Positions 1 through 11,447 are shown, counted from the stretch's first letter. The stretch: DNA of 64,000 bases from Chaetoderma sp. LZ-2023a (GCA_034401795.1 CM067370.1:67329188-67393187); one strand, 5' to 3'. Notes: generated by a model not told the origin, from the letters alone. Translations and numbers: made by a program.

Positions 1-301
1 ATCAAGAGTTACTCACATCCATATCCCAGCAAACATTTCATGATTTGAACATCAACAAGAGTTTTTAACTAGTTAGTATCATATTAGATTGGGGCATTGT
101 GCTGGAAATGGAATTTATCTCTGTCTTTTCTACAAATTTGTGGACATTTCATCGTGCATGTATTTAATATTTAACTTTGTTTGTGTTCAGATAGTGCATG
201 CACGTTGATTCTTTCCAAGTAATTTAGCCGTACTATATATATCTGAGAGGCACATACCATAGTGACCTCTGCCCAATCACCTTCTGACGATATGTTACAC
301 C
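1..301. other. unassigned non-coding sequence downstream of the HEATR6-like gene
   Basis: AT-rich sequence without a convincing reading frame or repeat boundary. It lies beyond the stop codon of the only host gene seen, so it is probably intergenic. Nothing further can be supported. Confidence 0.5.
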
Positions 302-547
302 TTAACCCTTTAACCCTCATATCAGCCACAAACGGCTTCTACAGTGGTATTCAGGAATGTCCATTTGCAGACCAAGAAAAAACTATCTTTGAAAATTTAC
401 CACTGGAATGACTGGCTCGATAATCCGAGCCTGTCATTCCAGTGGTAAATTGTTAAAAATTGTCTTCTCTTGGTCTGCAAATGGACATTTTCTATAATAG
501 AAAATTTAAAAAAAAAATTTGAACAAATTCGAGGGTTAAAGAGTTAA
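302..547. mobile_element. TTAA-flanked foldback MITE, copy 1
   Basis: The element is bounded by TTAA and has inverted ends (CCCTTTAACCCTC on the left, GAGGGTTAAAGAG on the right). The centre is a palindrome, TTTACCACTGGAATGAC against GTCATTCCAGTGGTAAA. Arms also pair around TCCATTTGCAGACCAAGA and TTGGTCTGCAAATGGA. There is no coding capacity. TTAA target duplications are typical of piggyBac-type non-autonomous elements, which is an inference here. Other copies lie at 27004-27235, around DIRS B (about 44970-45074 plus 52059-52189), at 63891-64000 (cut by the window end), and more diverged at about 17520-17720 and 23950-24410. Confidence 0.75.
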
Positions 548-1690
548 GGAACAATGGGAACAAGCTCTAGTTGTGACATGTCAGTAACATCAAAAATTTG
601 TCAGAACAACAGACAGACAGAGAGACTTATACTAGTTGCGACTCGCAATTAAAAAAGCATTTGAAAACAATTTTCCACACCTAATCAACAAAGATCCACC
701 TGTAGGGCCTGTGCATGTTAAGGACATCTTGAAAAAAACGTAACATTCTACCTAATTCTCAGATCTCATGCCGAATGAGTCACGCCGGCACTTTCAGCTT
801 ACTAAGTCGAGCTACCATATGCTTCATGTATGGCTTGAAAAGAATGGATGAATCCACTTTTAGCTATGTCCCGCCCATTTCCAGCTACGCTCTGCCCACG
901 CTTTGCCCATGTTGGGATCGATCGCACCCTGAATTACCAGAATCCCAATATCATGGTAACTATACAGGTAAGCTGCTGAATGTTTTGATACTAATTTGAC
1001 TGGGTGCTGTTGCTGCCTTAGGCAACAACAGTGCAAGGCAGCAACAACGCCCAGTCAAATTAGTTTCAAAGTATTTTGATTGTGACATCAGCCTACACGT
1101 GACATAAATGATTATGGTGTCATATATACTTGATCGACAAATTGTATTCATCCATTATCTTTCAGGATTCCAGAAAATATTTGATAGAGCTGATAAATTG
1201 TACTAGCAATAAGTGTTAGCTGAATTACACGCAATATAGCTTCCCTTAAAAGTTAATTTAACAAGTGTAAGACTATAGTTGCGACATAGGCGGCCTGGTC
1301 AGAAATGTCACTGACATGCTAAATGCGATATTCAACAAGATTCTGTATATCGAACAGAATTCATTGCATCTGTAATCTGTTGGGTTGAAATACTCAAAAT
1401 AGACTTCCATATGTACATTAAATATAAGTGTCATTTGGCATTAGCCCATACAATTTATATAAACACAATTTGATGCCTGTAAGTTAATACGCTCTGTGCT
1501 GTCATAGTTGCATGTGATTTGAGAATATGGTAAACCAAATTGTAACAGGTGATTTATTGTCATTCAACACTACCTAGTTGGAAATGAGCGACATGTTGCT
1601 ATCACTGACATCAGATTGAGGTTATCATCTGAATTTGCATATATAAGAATGAGACTGTTTGGCTTATCACTGCACCACCATGATATGATG
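548..1690. other. non-coding stretch with one small hairpin
   Basis: No gene recognised. The one clear structure is an imperfect hairpin at about 985-1080, in which ACTAATTTGACTGGG pairs with CCCAGTCAAATTAGT around a GTTGCTGCCTTAGGCAACA loop. Sequences sharing the AATTTGACTG and CTGCCTAAGGCAACA motifs recur near 20840-20940, 21100-21190 and 43960-44080, so this is probably a short foldback repeat family. Confidence 0.5.
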
Positions 1691-2580
1691 AACAAGAGGC
1701 CCAAGGGCCTGTGATGCTCACCTGGACCATTTGCATTTAAATATACATGATTCATAACATTAAACAAGATGGAAAACAAATTTTCACAGGAAAAATCTAA
1801 AAATAAAAATTCTGAATGGAAATTCTGGTGGCTATGATCATGGGATCATTTTAGCCAAGTTTGGTTTAAGTTGCTCAAAGTAGTAAGGAGAATAAGCAAT
1901 TTGACTATTTCCAGTAAATTTGTAATAAAATATAAGTTTTGTACCCCAAAAGTTTGATGAATCAAAATTCTGAATGCAAGTTCTAGAGCTTATGATCATA
2001 GGATCCTTTTGGCCATATTTGCTTGAAATCAGTTAAGTTGACAAGCAGAAGAAGCAATTTGACAATTTCCAGTAAATTTTTCATAAAAGCTCAGATTGTC
2101 ACCAAAAAAACACCGCAATCAAAATTCTGATGGAGGTTCTGGAGCCTACCACCATAGAACCCATCAAGCAGCTATGGAGGAGTAGCATTTTAACCATTTC
2201 CGGTAAATTTTTCATAAAATCAAAGATTTTCTGCAAAGAAATTGACGAATCAAAATCCTGAATGGAAGTTCTAGAGCCCATCGCCACAGGATCCTTTCAG
2301 ACAAATTTGGTTGAAATCGCTCGGAATGGTAAGGAGAAGAAGCAATTTGACAATTTCCGGTACAGTTTTCATAAAATCTAAGAATTTCACCCAAAAAATT
2401 AATGAATCAAAATTCTGAATGTAAGCCCATGGCTATAGGAGCCTTTCAGCCAAATCTGGTTGAAATCGGCCAAGTGGTTAATGAGGAGTAGTGTTTTAAA
2501 GCAAAAGTTGATGGATGGACAACGGTTGGTCGCCATGGCATAAGATCATTTGGCTCTTCGGGCCAGGTGAGCTAATAATA
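1691..2580. repeat. tandem-unit repeat element ending in CCAGGTGAGCT, copy 1
   Basis: The element begins CAAGAGGCCCAAGGGCCTG...GCTCACCTGG and ends with the inverted match GGGCCAGGTGAGCTAATAA. Inside are several diverged units of about 130-160 bp containing 'AATCAAAATTCTGAATG.AAGTTCT', 'GGTTGAAAT' and 'GACAATTTCCGGTA'. It is non-coding. The last segment (GATGGATGGACAACGG...CATAAG) is the usual right-hand module of this family. Related elements or pieces are at 2681-3657, 25100-25730, 29160-30512 and 30605-31147. Confidence 0.65.
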
Positions 2581-2680
2581 CATATGCAATTCCAGTTTTA
2601 TACTCGCCTCAAACTAAAGTGATACACTCGCTAACAATTTACTGCATCACAAGCAACAAGGACAATGCCTCCTGATATAA

Positions 2681-3657
2681 CAAGAAGCCCAAGAAGGGCC
2701 TGTGACGCTCAGCTGGACCATTAGCATTTTAACCATTTGCATTGGATAATTTTTGGACCAAATCGCCACCAAAAAAATGGACTAATCAAAATTCTGAATA
2801 TAAATCCTAGAGGCTACCACCATAGGATACTCAGCCAAATTTGGTTAAAATCTGCCATGCAGTTTAGGACCGCCATGTGACAAAGGATTTCGGCATACTT
2901 TTCGGAAAATGCCCATCAAAACAATTCACGAATCAAAATGCTTGTTTGATATATTGAAGCCTACCGCGATAAGATCATTCCACTCAAGCGTCATTGAAAT
3001 TGGGCCATTGATTAAAAAGTGCCTTAAATAGTTCCCAAAAATTGTTGTAAAAAAATAAACTAATCAAAATTCTGAATAGAAGCTCTAGAGTTTACCACCA
3101 ATAAAGTTTGTCAAAATCCGCCAAGTGTCTAGAAGATGCGCTTTGAAAATTTCAGTAAATTCTTCATAAAATCTAAGCTTTCACACCCAAAAATTGACCA
3201 AGGAAAATCCTGAATAGAGGTTGTGGAGCCTCTCATGATCGGGTCCTTCTATCCAAATTTGATTGAAATCTGTCAAACAGCTAAGGAGGAGAAGCATTTT
3301 GACAATTTCCCGTAATTTTTCATAAAATCTAAGATTTTCATTGCAATCAATCAAAATTCTGAATAGAAGTTCTAGAGCCTGCCACCATAGTAAGATTTGG
3401 TTGAAATATGTTGAGCAGCTAAGGAGTAGCATTTAGACAAGTTACAGTAAATTCTTTTATAAAATTTAAGGTTTTCACCCAAAAAAATTGACAAATCAAA
3501 ACTCTGAATGGAAGTTATGGAGCCTACCACCATAACATCCTTCCACCCAAATTCGGTTGAAATCGGTCAAAGCAGAACGGAGGACATGCAATTTAGATGG
3601 ATGAACGACGGACGAACGTCATTGCATAAGCTCACTTGGCACTCTGGGCTAATAATA
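2681..3657. repeat. tandem-unit repeat element, copy 2
   Basis: A second member of the family at 1691-2580, beginning CAAGAAGCCCAAGAAGGGCC and ending CACTCTGGGCTAATAATA. It is more diverged; its right end has lost the exact CCAGGTGAG complement. It holds about six diverged internal units and no coding sequence. It lies just past the stop codon of the HEATR6-like gene, so the gene's 3' untranslated region may run into it. Confidence 0.6.
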
Positions 3658-3728
3658 CATTTTCCCTTTTCTATATATACCTACGCAATGTGAACATGTA
3701 TTGAAATGTCTCCCTTTCATACCAATAA

Positions 3729-3878
3729 CTAACCTTTTAACTTTTTAGAGTCTGATTTTGATCGCCATTTCTGAAGGTGATCTTCCAGGACAGTGTAGTC
3801 ATGATCACCGATGGAGGTCAGGCTTACAAGGTCATCTGCTGTCATAAGATGGGCCAAATGAAGAATGGCAAGACACGT
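3729..3878 (-). CDS. HEATR6: HEATR6-like gene, last coding exon
   Basis: Read on the minus strand, an acceptor ending ...CTTTCAG is followed by 50 codons starting TCLAILHLAHLMTADDL and ending in TAG at 3729-3731. The opening matches the vertebrate HEATR6 stretch after ...SLRTQ (ICQALIHLLSLASASDL, from memory). The exon starts in phase 0, as required by the exon ending at 8885. The product stops about 49 residues into this exon, so its C-terminus is much shorter than that of human HEATR6 as I recall it. The tail (KWRSKSDSKKLKG) is basic and specific to this organism. The identification is strong; the exact 3' end depends on splicing that cannot be verified here. Confidence 0.8.
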   Translation of the reverse strand, partial: TCLAILHLAHLMTADDLVSLTSIGDHDYTVLEDHLQKWRSKSDSKKLKG

Positions 3879-3989
3879 CTGAAAGATATACAGAGTAAAA
3901 ACTCATTATGCTTTCACATGAACGAAGTTTGGAGAGATAATTACAAGGATTTATAATTAGCAAGTTATGTGAATGCAAAACCTTTTTGA

Positions 3990-4280
3990 AAATATTACAC
4001 AAATATGACTGGATATATTATATACAAGCTGCTGGCAATTTCCGTTTGATCAATAAATCAGCTTCCTTTGATCAATTTGGGATCTCTATGACCCAACAAT
4101 GCTTCTAGCTAAATTTGGTTGAAACTGGACAAGTGGTTCTCAACAAGTTGTTTCAAAGGTTTATGGACATGTGGACAAATGTACAGACAATTACCATGGT
4201 GTAAGCTCACTTGACCAATCAAACCGAGACAAGCTCAGACAAAGATGGTGCCAGCCTAGGGGGTACTATTCTATTAATCC
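3990..4280. repeat. fragment of the CCAGGTGAGCT tandem-unit family
   Basis: Contains the family motifs GCTAAATTTGGTTGAAACTG, 'ACAAGTGGTTCT' and the terminal module GTGTAAGCTCACTTG, but no intact end. It lies in the intron between the last two HEATR6-like exons. Confidence 0.4.
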
Positions 4281-4599
4281 ATATTTAGAAATTAGTGAGA
4301 AGCACGTTGGGACCCCGGCCTAACAATAACAATTTAATAAATAATCTTCGAAGTTGCTGATGAACAAGTGTGTTTTTTTCTTAAAATCTGTATTTAACCA
4401 TATGATTTTGATGTCCAGTGATAGTTTGTTCCAGAGTTTGGGGTAGCAACACCAAAAGCTCTATCACAATAATAACTAGAACGTGCAGTCGATGGCATGC
4501 CATCGCAAATCCCCACGCATTCACCACTTCGAGCTTTACCCTCACTTTGACCCAAAACAACAAATTCCTTGATATGTAGTTTTAATGGGTAATGGGTTT

Positions 4600-5757
4600 C
4601 AAAATTTCAACAGTTGGCTGATGCCCAATTTGACCCTTGGCCACTGCCCTCCGATTGACTCAAGAACAAAATAATTTGTTGCACTGTAGTCTACTAACTA
4701 CAAGCTTCAAAATGATATGTGACATGACCACATTTGATAAAATTTATTTTTTGCGTTACAATCGATTGGTGCCCAATTTTGACCTTTTGACCCCGTCCCT
4801 ACCCTCAGTTTGACCCAAGATCAAAATAATTCCATGTACTGTAGTCTACTGCTCATGGGCTTCAAAATGATATGTGACATGACCACCTTTGGATAAATTA
4901 AATTTTTGACAAACAGTCCCCACCCCCTGAGCCTCACCCCTGGGGTCAACACAAAATTCCAAAAGTGCCATGCACATCCCTGGCCATATGTGTAATCATA
5001 CCCAACGTTTCAAGTTTCTATCTGAAATGGTCTAGGAGTAGTTGCATTACAATCGATAATTAATGAGCAATTTTGACCTTTTGACCCCCTGGGGCCAGCG
5101 GGGGGGGGGGGGGGGGGGGGGGGGGGGGTCAGAACAAAATTCCAAAAGTGTCATGCACATCCTTGCCCATAGGTGTAATTTTCCCCGAGGTTTCAAATTT
5201 CTATCTAAAATGGTGAGCGAAGAGTTGCGTTACAATCGATTGGTGCCCAATTTTGACCCCACCCCACCCTCAGTTTGACCCAAGATCAAAATAATTCCTT
5301 GCACTGTAGTCTACTACTCATGGGCTTCAAAATGATATGTGACATGACCACCTTTGGATAAATTAAATTTTTGACAAACAGTCCCCACCCCCGAGCCTCA
5401 CCCCTGGGGGTCATAACAAGATTTCAAGTGCCATGCACATCCCTGGCCATATGTGTAATCATACCCAATGTTTCAAGTTTCTATGTGAAATGGTCTAGGA
5501 GTAGTTGCATTACAATCGATAATTAATGAGCAATTTTGACCTTTTGACCCCAGTCTGGGGGAAGGGTGGGTCAGAACAAAATTCCAAGTGTCATGCACAT
5601 CCTTGCCCATAGGTATAATCATCCCCACGATTTCAAGTTTCTATCTTAAATGGTCTAGGAGATGCGTTACAATCGATAAGTGCACAGACGGCTCGCATAC
5701 ACACAGGTCGCATCACATAACCCCACCTTTTCTTCGAAAAGCGTGGGGATAATAAAA
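4600..5757. repeat. array of about 465-bp composite tandem repeats
   Basis: Blocks recur in order: CCCTCAGTTTGACCCAAGAT at about 4801 and again at about 5266; TCAAAATGATATGTGACATG at about 4711, 4864 and 5325; TGCATTACAATCGAT at about 5042 and 5508. The spacing between like blocks is about 465 bp, with smaller sub-units inside. The array ends with CTTTTCTTCGAAAAGCGTGG followed by GGATAATAA, a short hairpin terminus. It is non-coding and intronic. Frequent 'TTTTGACCTTTTGACCCC' runs create short spurious reading frames. Confidence 0.7.
5100..5128. repeat. 29-base poly-G run
   Basis: Uninterrupted G tract within the tandem array at 4600-5757. The matching position of the sister unit (about 5550-5570) has only short interrupted G runs (CTGGGGGAAGGGTGGG), so the tract expanded within this unit. 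Its length is the least certain part of the sequence, because such runs are prone to sequencing error. Confidence 0.8.
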
Positions 5758-5959
5758 CTACTATTCCCAATAAAAAGCATGACACAAACCAGAATAATTA
5801 AAAGAACAAAGTCAATAAAATCTATGTAGCTGCGGGTGAAGCGTAAAAAGTATGTGACACTGACCTACTTTTGTTACGCTATGTACGTTTAACCTACAAT
5901 CCATGCCTACATCAAGTTTGATTACTGCATGCAAAAAACTCTTGAAATGACAGCCTGGC

Positions 5960-6520
5960 ATAAGATTTTGTAAGTGACTGACTGAACTGACTTTTGAACC
6001 TAAATTTATCCCACTTCTTTGGGACTCCACAGACAATCTTGCACAAAAGTCTGGCCAAGATATCTCCAATAGAACCTGAGTTTTCAAATAATTTAATTGA
6101 TCTTGTCACTGTAACCTTGACCTCTTAACCTCAAATTAATCACACTTCTTCGGGGACCATACGGACAACCTTTCACCCAACTCTGGTCAAGATATCTCAA
6201 GTAGAACCAGAGTCATTAACAAATTAGTTTTCAAAATAATATTTTAATTAATCTGGTCTCTGTGGCCTTGACCTATAACCTGCTAGCCCAGATTTACCAC
6301 ACTTCTTCAGAACCACACGGACAGCATTCCACCCAGGATTGGTCAAGATATCTGTAGTAGAACCAGAGTTATTGACAACTTAGTTTCAAAATAATGATAT
6401 TTTAATTAATCTGGTCTCTGACCTTTTGATCCCGAATTTATCACACCTCTATGGGCAACCTTCAACCTATGTCCGGTCAAGATATCTCCAGTAGAACGAG
6501 AATTATTGACAAACAAGAAA
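5960..6520. repeat. array of about 145-bp tandem repeats
   Basis: Four diverged units carry 'CACACTTCTTCGG', 'GGTCAAGATATCT' and 'AGTAGAACCAGAG', at spacings of roughly 135-155 bp. It is non-coding. It sits between the 465-bp array and another tandem element, within the same HEATR6-like intron. Confidence 0.65.
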
Positions 6521-7035
6521 ACGCTGTTTGACTCGGAAGGCCCCACTGAAAATACCTTTCTCTATGTAGTAGGTAGCAATTTTATTCAAAGAATTCATAT
6601 TATGTAAAAAAAAAAAAAAATACAAAAAAGAGGAAATAGACAAAGATTATAAGTTTTGCATTAACAAGCCCATTTTCACTCAAAATCTTGGCCCTATAAA
6701 GGTGAATCCTTCTACTGGCACATCTACCCATCATAATGAAGCAACCTGCTAAGTTTCATTAAATTATTTTAAGCGATTCTGTATGTTATGGTGTTTGCGA
6801 GAAAACTGACAAAAATCATCAGTTTTGCATTAAAAAGCCCATTTTCAACCAAAATTTTTTACCTATAAAAGTGAATTTTTCAAACGGCCTAACTGAGGCA
6901 TGTACCAAGCTTCATTAAAATATCTGAAGCAGTTTTGTATAATATGCTGTTTACGAGATATTGTGGATGGAGATACAGACAGATGCAGTGATTACTATAT
7001 AGGGCTTCCGAAGGTGCGGGGCCCTAATAAGCTTT
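6521..7035. repeat. two-unit tandem repeat element ending in GGGGCCCTAATAA
   Basis: Two units of about 165 bp share AAAGCCCATTTTCA-type and CCTATAAA.GTGAATTTTTC-type blocks (about 6665 and 6830). The left part has GGAAGGCCCC and the right end has CTTCCGAAGGTGCGGGGCCC, which may be remnants of inverted ends. No coding sequence. Confidence 0.5.
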
Positions 7036-7700
7036 TGTGACTGACTGACTAAATAACTATGAGATGACGGTTTATTGAGCTGCCACCTGCAGCTCAAAAT
7101 ACCCAAACATCCTATATTTGCCTGACTTGAAACAAGTTAGTGACATCATTGGGTCTTTGTGCTCTGCTGTGTGTGTATGTACATGTACCGCCAAACTGAT
7201 GAAAGTTCAGTGATAGATACTCTTAAGTGAAAATAATAACGACTATAAATTGCTTTCTCCAGTTATATTACTGCTGATTATTTTGAAAACAATTTGACAG
7301 TCAGTCACAATATTTCCAAAATAAGCTGCTTGTTTCCATGGTCACATGATTTCTACTGAATATTTTGAAATCATTTTAACTCAGTATTTTACCTATACCA
7401 AGTAGTAGATAATCACGGTGCCATTACACATAATATAACTGATTATATGATCGGCCAGAGCAAATTATCTGCACCTCATCACACACCAGAGGGCAAAGGC
7501 CCCCTAATATAACTAGTTCCAGTTCAGGCAGAATTGATGAGCCCATTACAGTCTATAAATGGTGCCGAGATGTTTTAAAATAATTTTAATTAATTTCGTT
7601 TTTACTGGTTCTAGTAGTTTTAATATTAAATGAAGTTAGCAATCAACATTTGATACATTGTTCTCTTTCCTGAACCTTTAAGTAATGAGTAGTTTCATTA
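7036..7700. other. unassigned intron sequence
   Basis: No reading frame, RNA gene or repeat boundary recognised. There is a short palindrome GAGCTGCCACCTGCAGCTC near 7077, and AT-rich sequence otherwise. Confidence 0.4.
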
Positions 7701-7734
7701 TGCATACATTTCTATGTAAGAATTTTAAACTATA

Positions 7735-8480
7735 TTCTCTTATTGGCAGTGTCAAAATAGGTGCTATGTGTTTTCGTTTTATGATTGTCGTTAAAAGTTG
7801 AGATGCTGCCCTTTGAACATATTGCAGTTTGCCCATTGGATGTTATACCATAAACAAGACCATCTCCATTACCTAATCTTGCCATAATAAAAGTGTATGT
7901 CTCGCTGTGATAAATATTTCTGATAAAATGTAGAAATACACTGATCTATATATATAGATCTAACTATAATTACAAAAATTCTGGAACATGTGCTGGCTTT
8001 AAACATGCCATTTACTAGTTGGACCTAAGCTGAGATTTTACTGTGTTGATGATTAGAAGCTCTCAAGAGAAATTCTGTCTTAGATGGGTTGAGATTAGCT
8101 TTTTAGCAATCATCCTCTGACTAAAATGTGAATGCATTTCTAGGCTAGCTGTCCTCTCATCAGATATATAACTGAGTGTACTCTGTATACATGTATACCT
8201 CAAGACCATATTTCCTGGCTATATCCACAATAGCAGCAAGTGTACAGTATGAAGAATTTTGGCCTGAGAGCAGATCCTTGTGGTACAACATGTATTAACA
8301 GGATATTTGAGTCACATGGAGACGCACACACATGGTGTCAGTTCTGTCTTGGGTATATATTATCCATAACAAGGCCGTACCACTAATTAATGCTGATGCT
8401 ATTGTCGGGTCATGTGTTAAGTATTTCAAGATCTATAGCAGATAGATTTAGTAACACCAAGAGAACTGCATTTCAGCTGC
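7735..8480 (-). pseudogene. decayed CR1-like LINE reverse transcriptase fragment
   Basis: On the minus strand, scattered frames give a non-LTR reverse transcriptase in order. First comes a region like the 'WFRSYLTDR' segment (VMDNIYPRQN, about 8350), then VPQGSALRPKFFILYT (about 8280), then ARKYGLEVYMYTEYTQLYI (about 8190) in place of the usual YADDTQLY. Next is a degenerate 'LN..KTEF' block (about 8070) and finally KLQYVQRAASQLL and a HIAPIL segment (about 7750-7830). This domain order is that of CR1/L2-clade LINEs. The second catalytic Asp pair is lost (YTEYT) and several stops and frame changes are present, so it is an old dead copy. No 5' part, endonuclease or 3' tail was found. Confidence 0.7.
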
Positions 8481-8884
8481 AGAGTGCAGGTAGAAAAACA
8501 TTTTGAATTCTGACTAACGCTGTCTGTTCTGTGCTATAAGTGGATTGAACATTTGCCGACAACTTGTCATTCTGCATCTGTTCATATGTGGTATGATAGG
8601 ATTAAGGATTGAAACAATTTTAAACTGACAGTGGTTGTTATAACTCTACAAATGGAATTTATTAATTACTTAATTAATTGCTTTTAACCTATGCGGTAGG
8701 ATTAAAAGGACTGTGCTCAAGATATAACTGAATATTGCAACTAATAAACTAAGATCTAACCTAGTGGGGCAGCTGTCACATCAGTGTAATGTTTCCAAAA
8801 ATACATTTCTCAGTTGCAGATAGATTTTTCTGTGCATAACAATCAACTCAGTTGGTACATGATAATAGGAGTAGAGCAGCTTAC

Positions 8885-9100
8885 CTGATCAGTTAAACTG
8901 TCTCTGTATTTGTACTCGAGGAAATTCAACATTTTGTCTGCAGAGCCCAGAGCAAAAATCAGGCTACTCCACACTAGCATAAAATGATCGCTGTAATGAT
9001 CTCGCATGGACAGCCCAGACAGAGCTAGAGCGGCATTAATGCGTACTTTGAAGTTCTTGCATTCCTTTACTGCTGTACAGAGACCAGTGAACACTTCACC
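8885..9100 (-). CDS. HEATR6: HEATR6-like gene, exon encoding a HEAT-repeat segment
   Basis: The minus-strand exon is bounded by CTGACAG|GGTGAA (acceptor) and GATCAG|GTAAGC (donor). It is 216 bp, phase 0 at both ends, 72 codons. It encodes TAVKECKNFKVRINAALALS and later FLEYKYRDSLTDQ. From memory, vertebrate HEATR6 has TSCKNFKVRIRSAAALS and FLEFKYCASLRTQ, so this is the conserved penultimate part of the protein. HEATR6 is a HEAT-repeat protein of poorly known function; a scaffold role is inferred from the helical repeats. Both splice sites and the reading phase are intact, so this is a functional exon rather than a retrocopy. Confidence 0.88.
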
Positions 9101-9179
9101 CTGTCAGACAGAAACAATAACAAAAGATTACTAACGGTCATACTATTGTAAACAAATTCCAAGACAATTGCTAACTCTA

Positions 9180-9222
9180 TTAATATACATTATATATATA
9201 CATTATATATATATATATAATT
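9180..9222. repeat. TA-rich microsatellite
   Basis: Two blocks of (TA)n separated by CATTA lie between the HEATR6-like exon and the Penelope-like element. Dinucleotide slippage product; no other signal. Confidence 0.8.
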
Positions 9223-9276
9223 GAAACAAAATCTGAAGTGAAGTGGCAACAGAGGTAAACGTATATTATTATATTG

Positions 9277-11447
9277 TATGGTGTCTCACCCACAGGGTGT
9301 GTGGGTTACCAATCTGCGTGATTAATACCAACAGGATCCATTGTGTGGAGTTGGTGGATCCAGTAAGATTCACGGTCCTTGTGTGGGGGGGGGTGGGTTC
9401 CGTGCTTTCAGGGTCGTGACGCAGAACTTCTATGACTCTGTATCTGATACTATTTGTATCGTGTCCTGGTAGGTTAAAATGTAGTGTGACCGGTGTGTCT
9501 GTGTTTGTTGACATCTCTCAAATGTTCTTTGATACGGATCTGGAATTCTCTCTTAGTTTCTCCCACGTATTGTTTGTTGCAAACAGCTTAGGTCAGGAGA
9601 TACACCACATTCATAGTTGAGCAGTATGTTTTCACGTGACATCTATATGTTAGACGTGTGTGTGTGCTCTGGAAAGTTTTCCCTTTCTCCATTCTGTGAC
9701 AAAAGGAACAGATTCCTTTTTGACACAGTTCGACTTTGTTTGGTATCGAACTGCCCTGGTATCCTTTGATAGCGGGGTGGGAGAAATCAGCACGGACTAG
9801 TTGGTCTCTAAGCGTCGGGTTCTTCTGTAGCCGAAGAGTGGTTTCTCGGTAAAAGTGTCCCTGCATTTGGGGCTGGTTTGTAGGAGATCCCAGTGTCGGT
9901 TGATAATTTTCTTGAGAAGGATACTGTATGGGTGGTAATCTGTGATGAGCGGTATCCGGTGGTTTTTGGTTTTATTTTCTTTCGGTTTTAAGAGTGATAG
10001 TCTCTCCATTTGGAGGGCTTTGTTATAGCTGTCTATTAGGAGATTGGTGGGATAACCACGATTCTCGTAGTGTGCAATTGTATCACGAGTGTGTTTCTCG
10101 TGGTCTTCAATGTTGCTGCAGATTCTGCGTAGTCTCAGGAATTGGCCATAAGGACTTGCGTCTTTGGTGGAGGTCGGGTGTGCTGACTGGTAATGTAGGT
10201 ACCCATGAGTGTCAGTGGGTTTGGTGAAGAGGTCGAATTGGAGTGTATGTTTGTCCAAAATCGAAACTAGTGCGTCAAGAAAGCTCACTTTTGTTGGTGA
10301 GATTTCAGCCGTGAATTTGATGGTGTCATGTGATGTGTTCATATGTTGGATGAACATATTCAGTTTCTCCATTCCTTCTAACCATAGTATGAAGATGTCA
10401 TCAATATAACGGAGGTAAATAGCGGGTTGGTGTGGTGCGCTATTGAGTAGTCTGTTTTCTAGGTCCGCCATGAAAATTATGGCATAGCTAGGTGCTACCT
10501 TTGTGCCCATTGCTGTACCTCCTATTTGGAGGTAATGTTTATTGTTGAAAGTGAAGTTATTGCATGTCAGAACGATCTTCAACAAGGACAATAACGACCT
10601 CTGGCTGGCCTGGCCCGGGGTGCCATTGGGCCTGATGAATTTTGCTGTAGCTCTGATCCCCTCCTCGTTTGGAATATTTGTGTATAGAGATGTGACATCC
10701 ATTGTGACAAGAGCAATCTTTGGTAGGGCACCATATGATTCAAGCTTGTTTATGAAATTAGTGGTGTCCCTGACATATGACGTAATTTTTGATAGATGAA
10801 CTTTGATGTGTTCATCAACAAAGCTACTGATGTGTTCAGTGGGGTTGCCGTTGCCACTTATGATTGGTCTGCCTGGGATGGATGTACCATCCTTTGCCTT
10901 GTGTATTTTTGGCAATAGGTAGAATCTTGATGTTCTGGGTTTGTCAATTCGCAGACCATTTGCGATATCAGTGGTGATTTCGCCATTTAGCACCATAGAG
11001 GTTATGGCTGTTTCTACTTTTTCAAAGTGTTGGGCAGTGAGGTCAGTGTCCTGTTCTTGGTAGAATCGTTGGTCATTTAACTGTCTTAATGCCTCTGTGT
11101 TGTAGGCAGTTGAGTCCTGTATGACAGTGGCCTGACCTTTGTCAGCTTTTTTTATTACTAATGTTTTGTCATCAGCTAATAGTGTAAGTTGTTTCCTTTG
11201 TGGTTTGGAAAGATTGTCCGATTTTGATCTCCTATGTTTGGAATTGACCAGATCAGATTTGACTGCTCTAATGAATGCATCTGCGTAGCATCATTGCCTG
11301 GATGAGGTGTCCATAGGCTAGATGGTTTGAATTTCCCTGACAGTTTGTCGCAGAAATCGTCAGATTGTGTTGCGACTGTAGTTTCAGTGCCATCTATGGA
11401 TGAATCGTTCCCAAGATATGGTGGGTGTTGGAAGTGGAGTTTCAACC
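9277..11447 (-). mobile_element. Penelope-like element (PLE), minus strand, 5'-incomplete and inactive
   Basis: The order on the minus strand is a short N-terminal block (KFKPSSLWTPHPGND, about 11310), the reverse transcriptase (from about 11225 to 9797), then a GIY-YIG endonuclease part in other frames (9866 to about 9480), and a typical PLE C-terminus (IEVLRHDPEST, with the final VGINHADW block seen in the inverted arm). PLEs encode a telomerase-related reverse transcriptase fused to a GIY-YIG endonuclease and insert without LTR-retroelement integrases. The reading frame is broken at the N-terminus and between the two domains, so this copy is dead though not very old. It lies in the intron between HEATR6-like exons 8885-9100 and 14391-14468, in the same orientation as the gene. 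Confidence 0.85.
9797..11225 (-). CDS. PLE reverse transcriptase reading frame
   Basis: An open minus-strand frame of about 475 codons is entered near 11225 (DNLSKPQRKQL). An internal Met at 10996 gives a 399-codon ORF, but the reverse transcriptase clearly extends upstream of it. Motifs in order: VIKKADKGQATVIQD (early block), FYLLPKIHK and PGRPIISG, MDVTSLYTNIP (first catalytic Asp), IGGTAMGTKVAPSYAIIFM, YLRYIDDIFILW (YIDD catalytic pair), FLDALVSI and LFTKPTDTHGYLHYQSAHP. These are diagnostic of PLEs. The frame closes at 9797 before the GIY-YIG domain, which continues in another frame, so the two are no longer fused in this copy. Confidence 0.9.

Noticed and set aside
5063-5278. Open frame with a poly-Gly stretch
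   Set aside because: Produced by the 29-base G tract in a tandem array.
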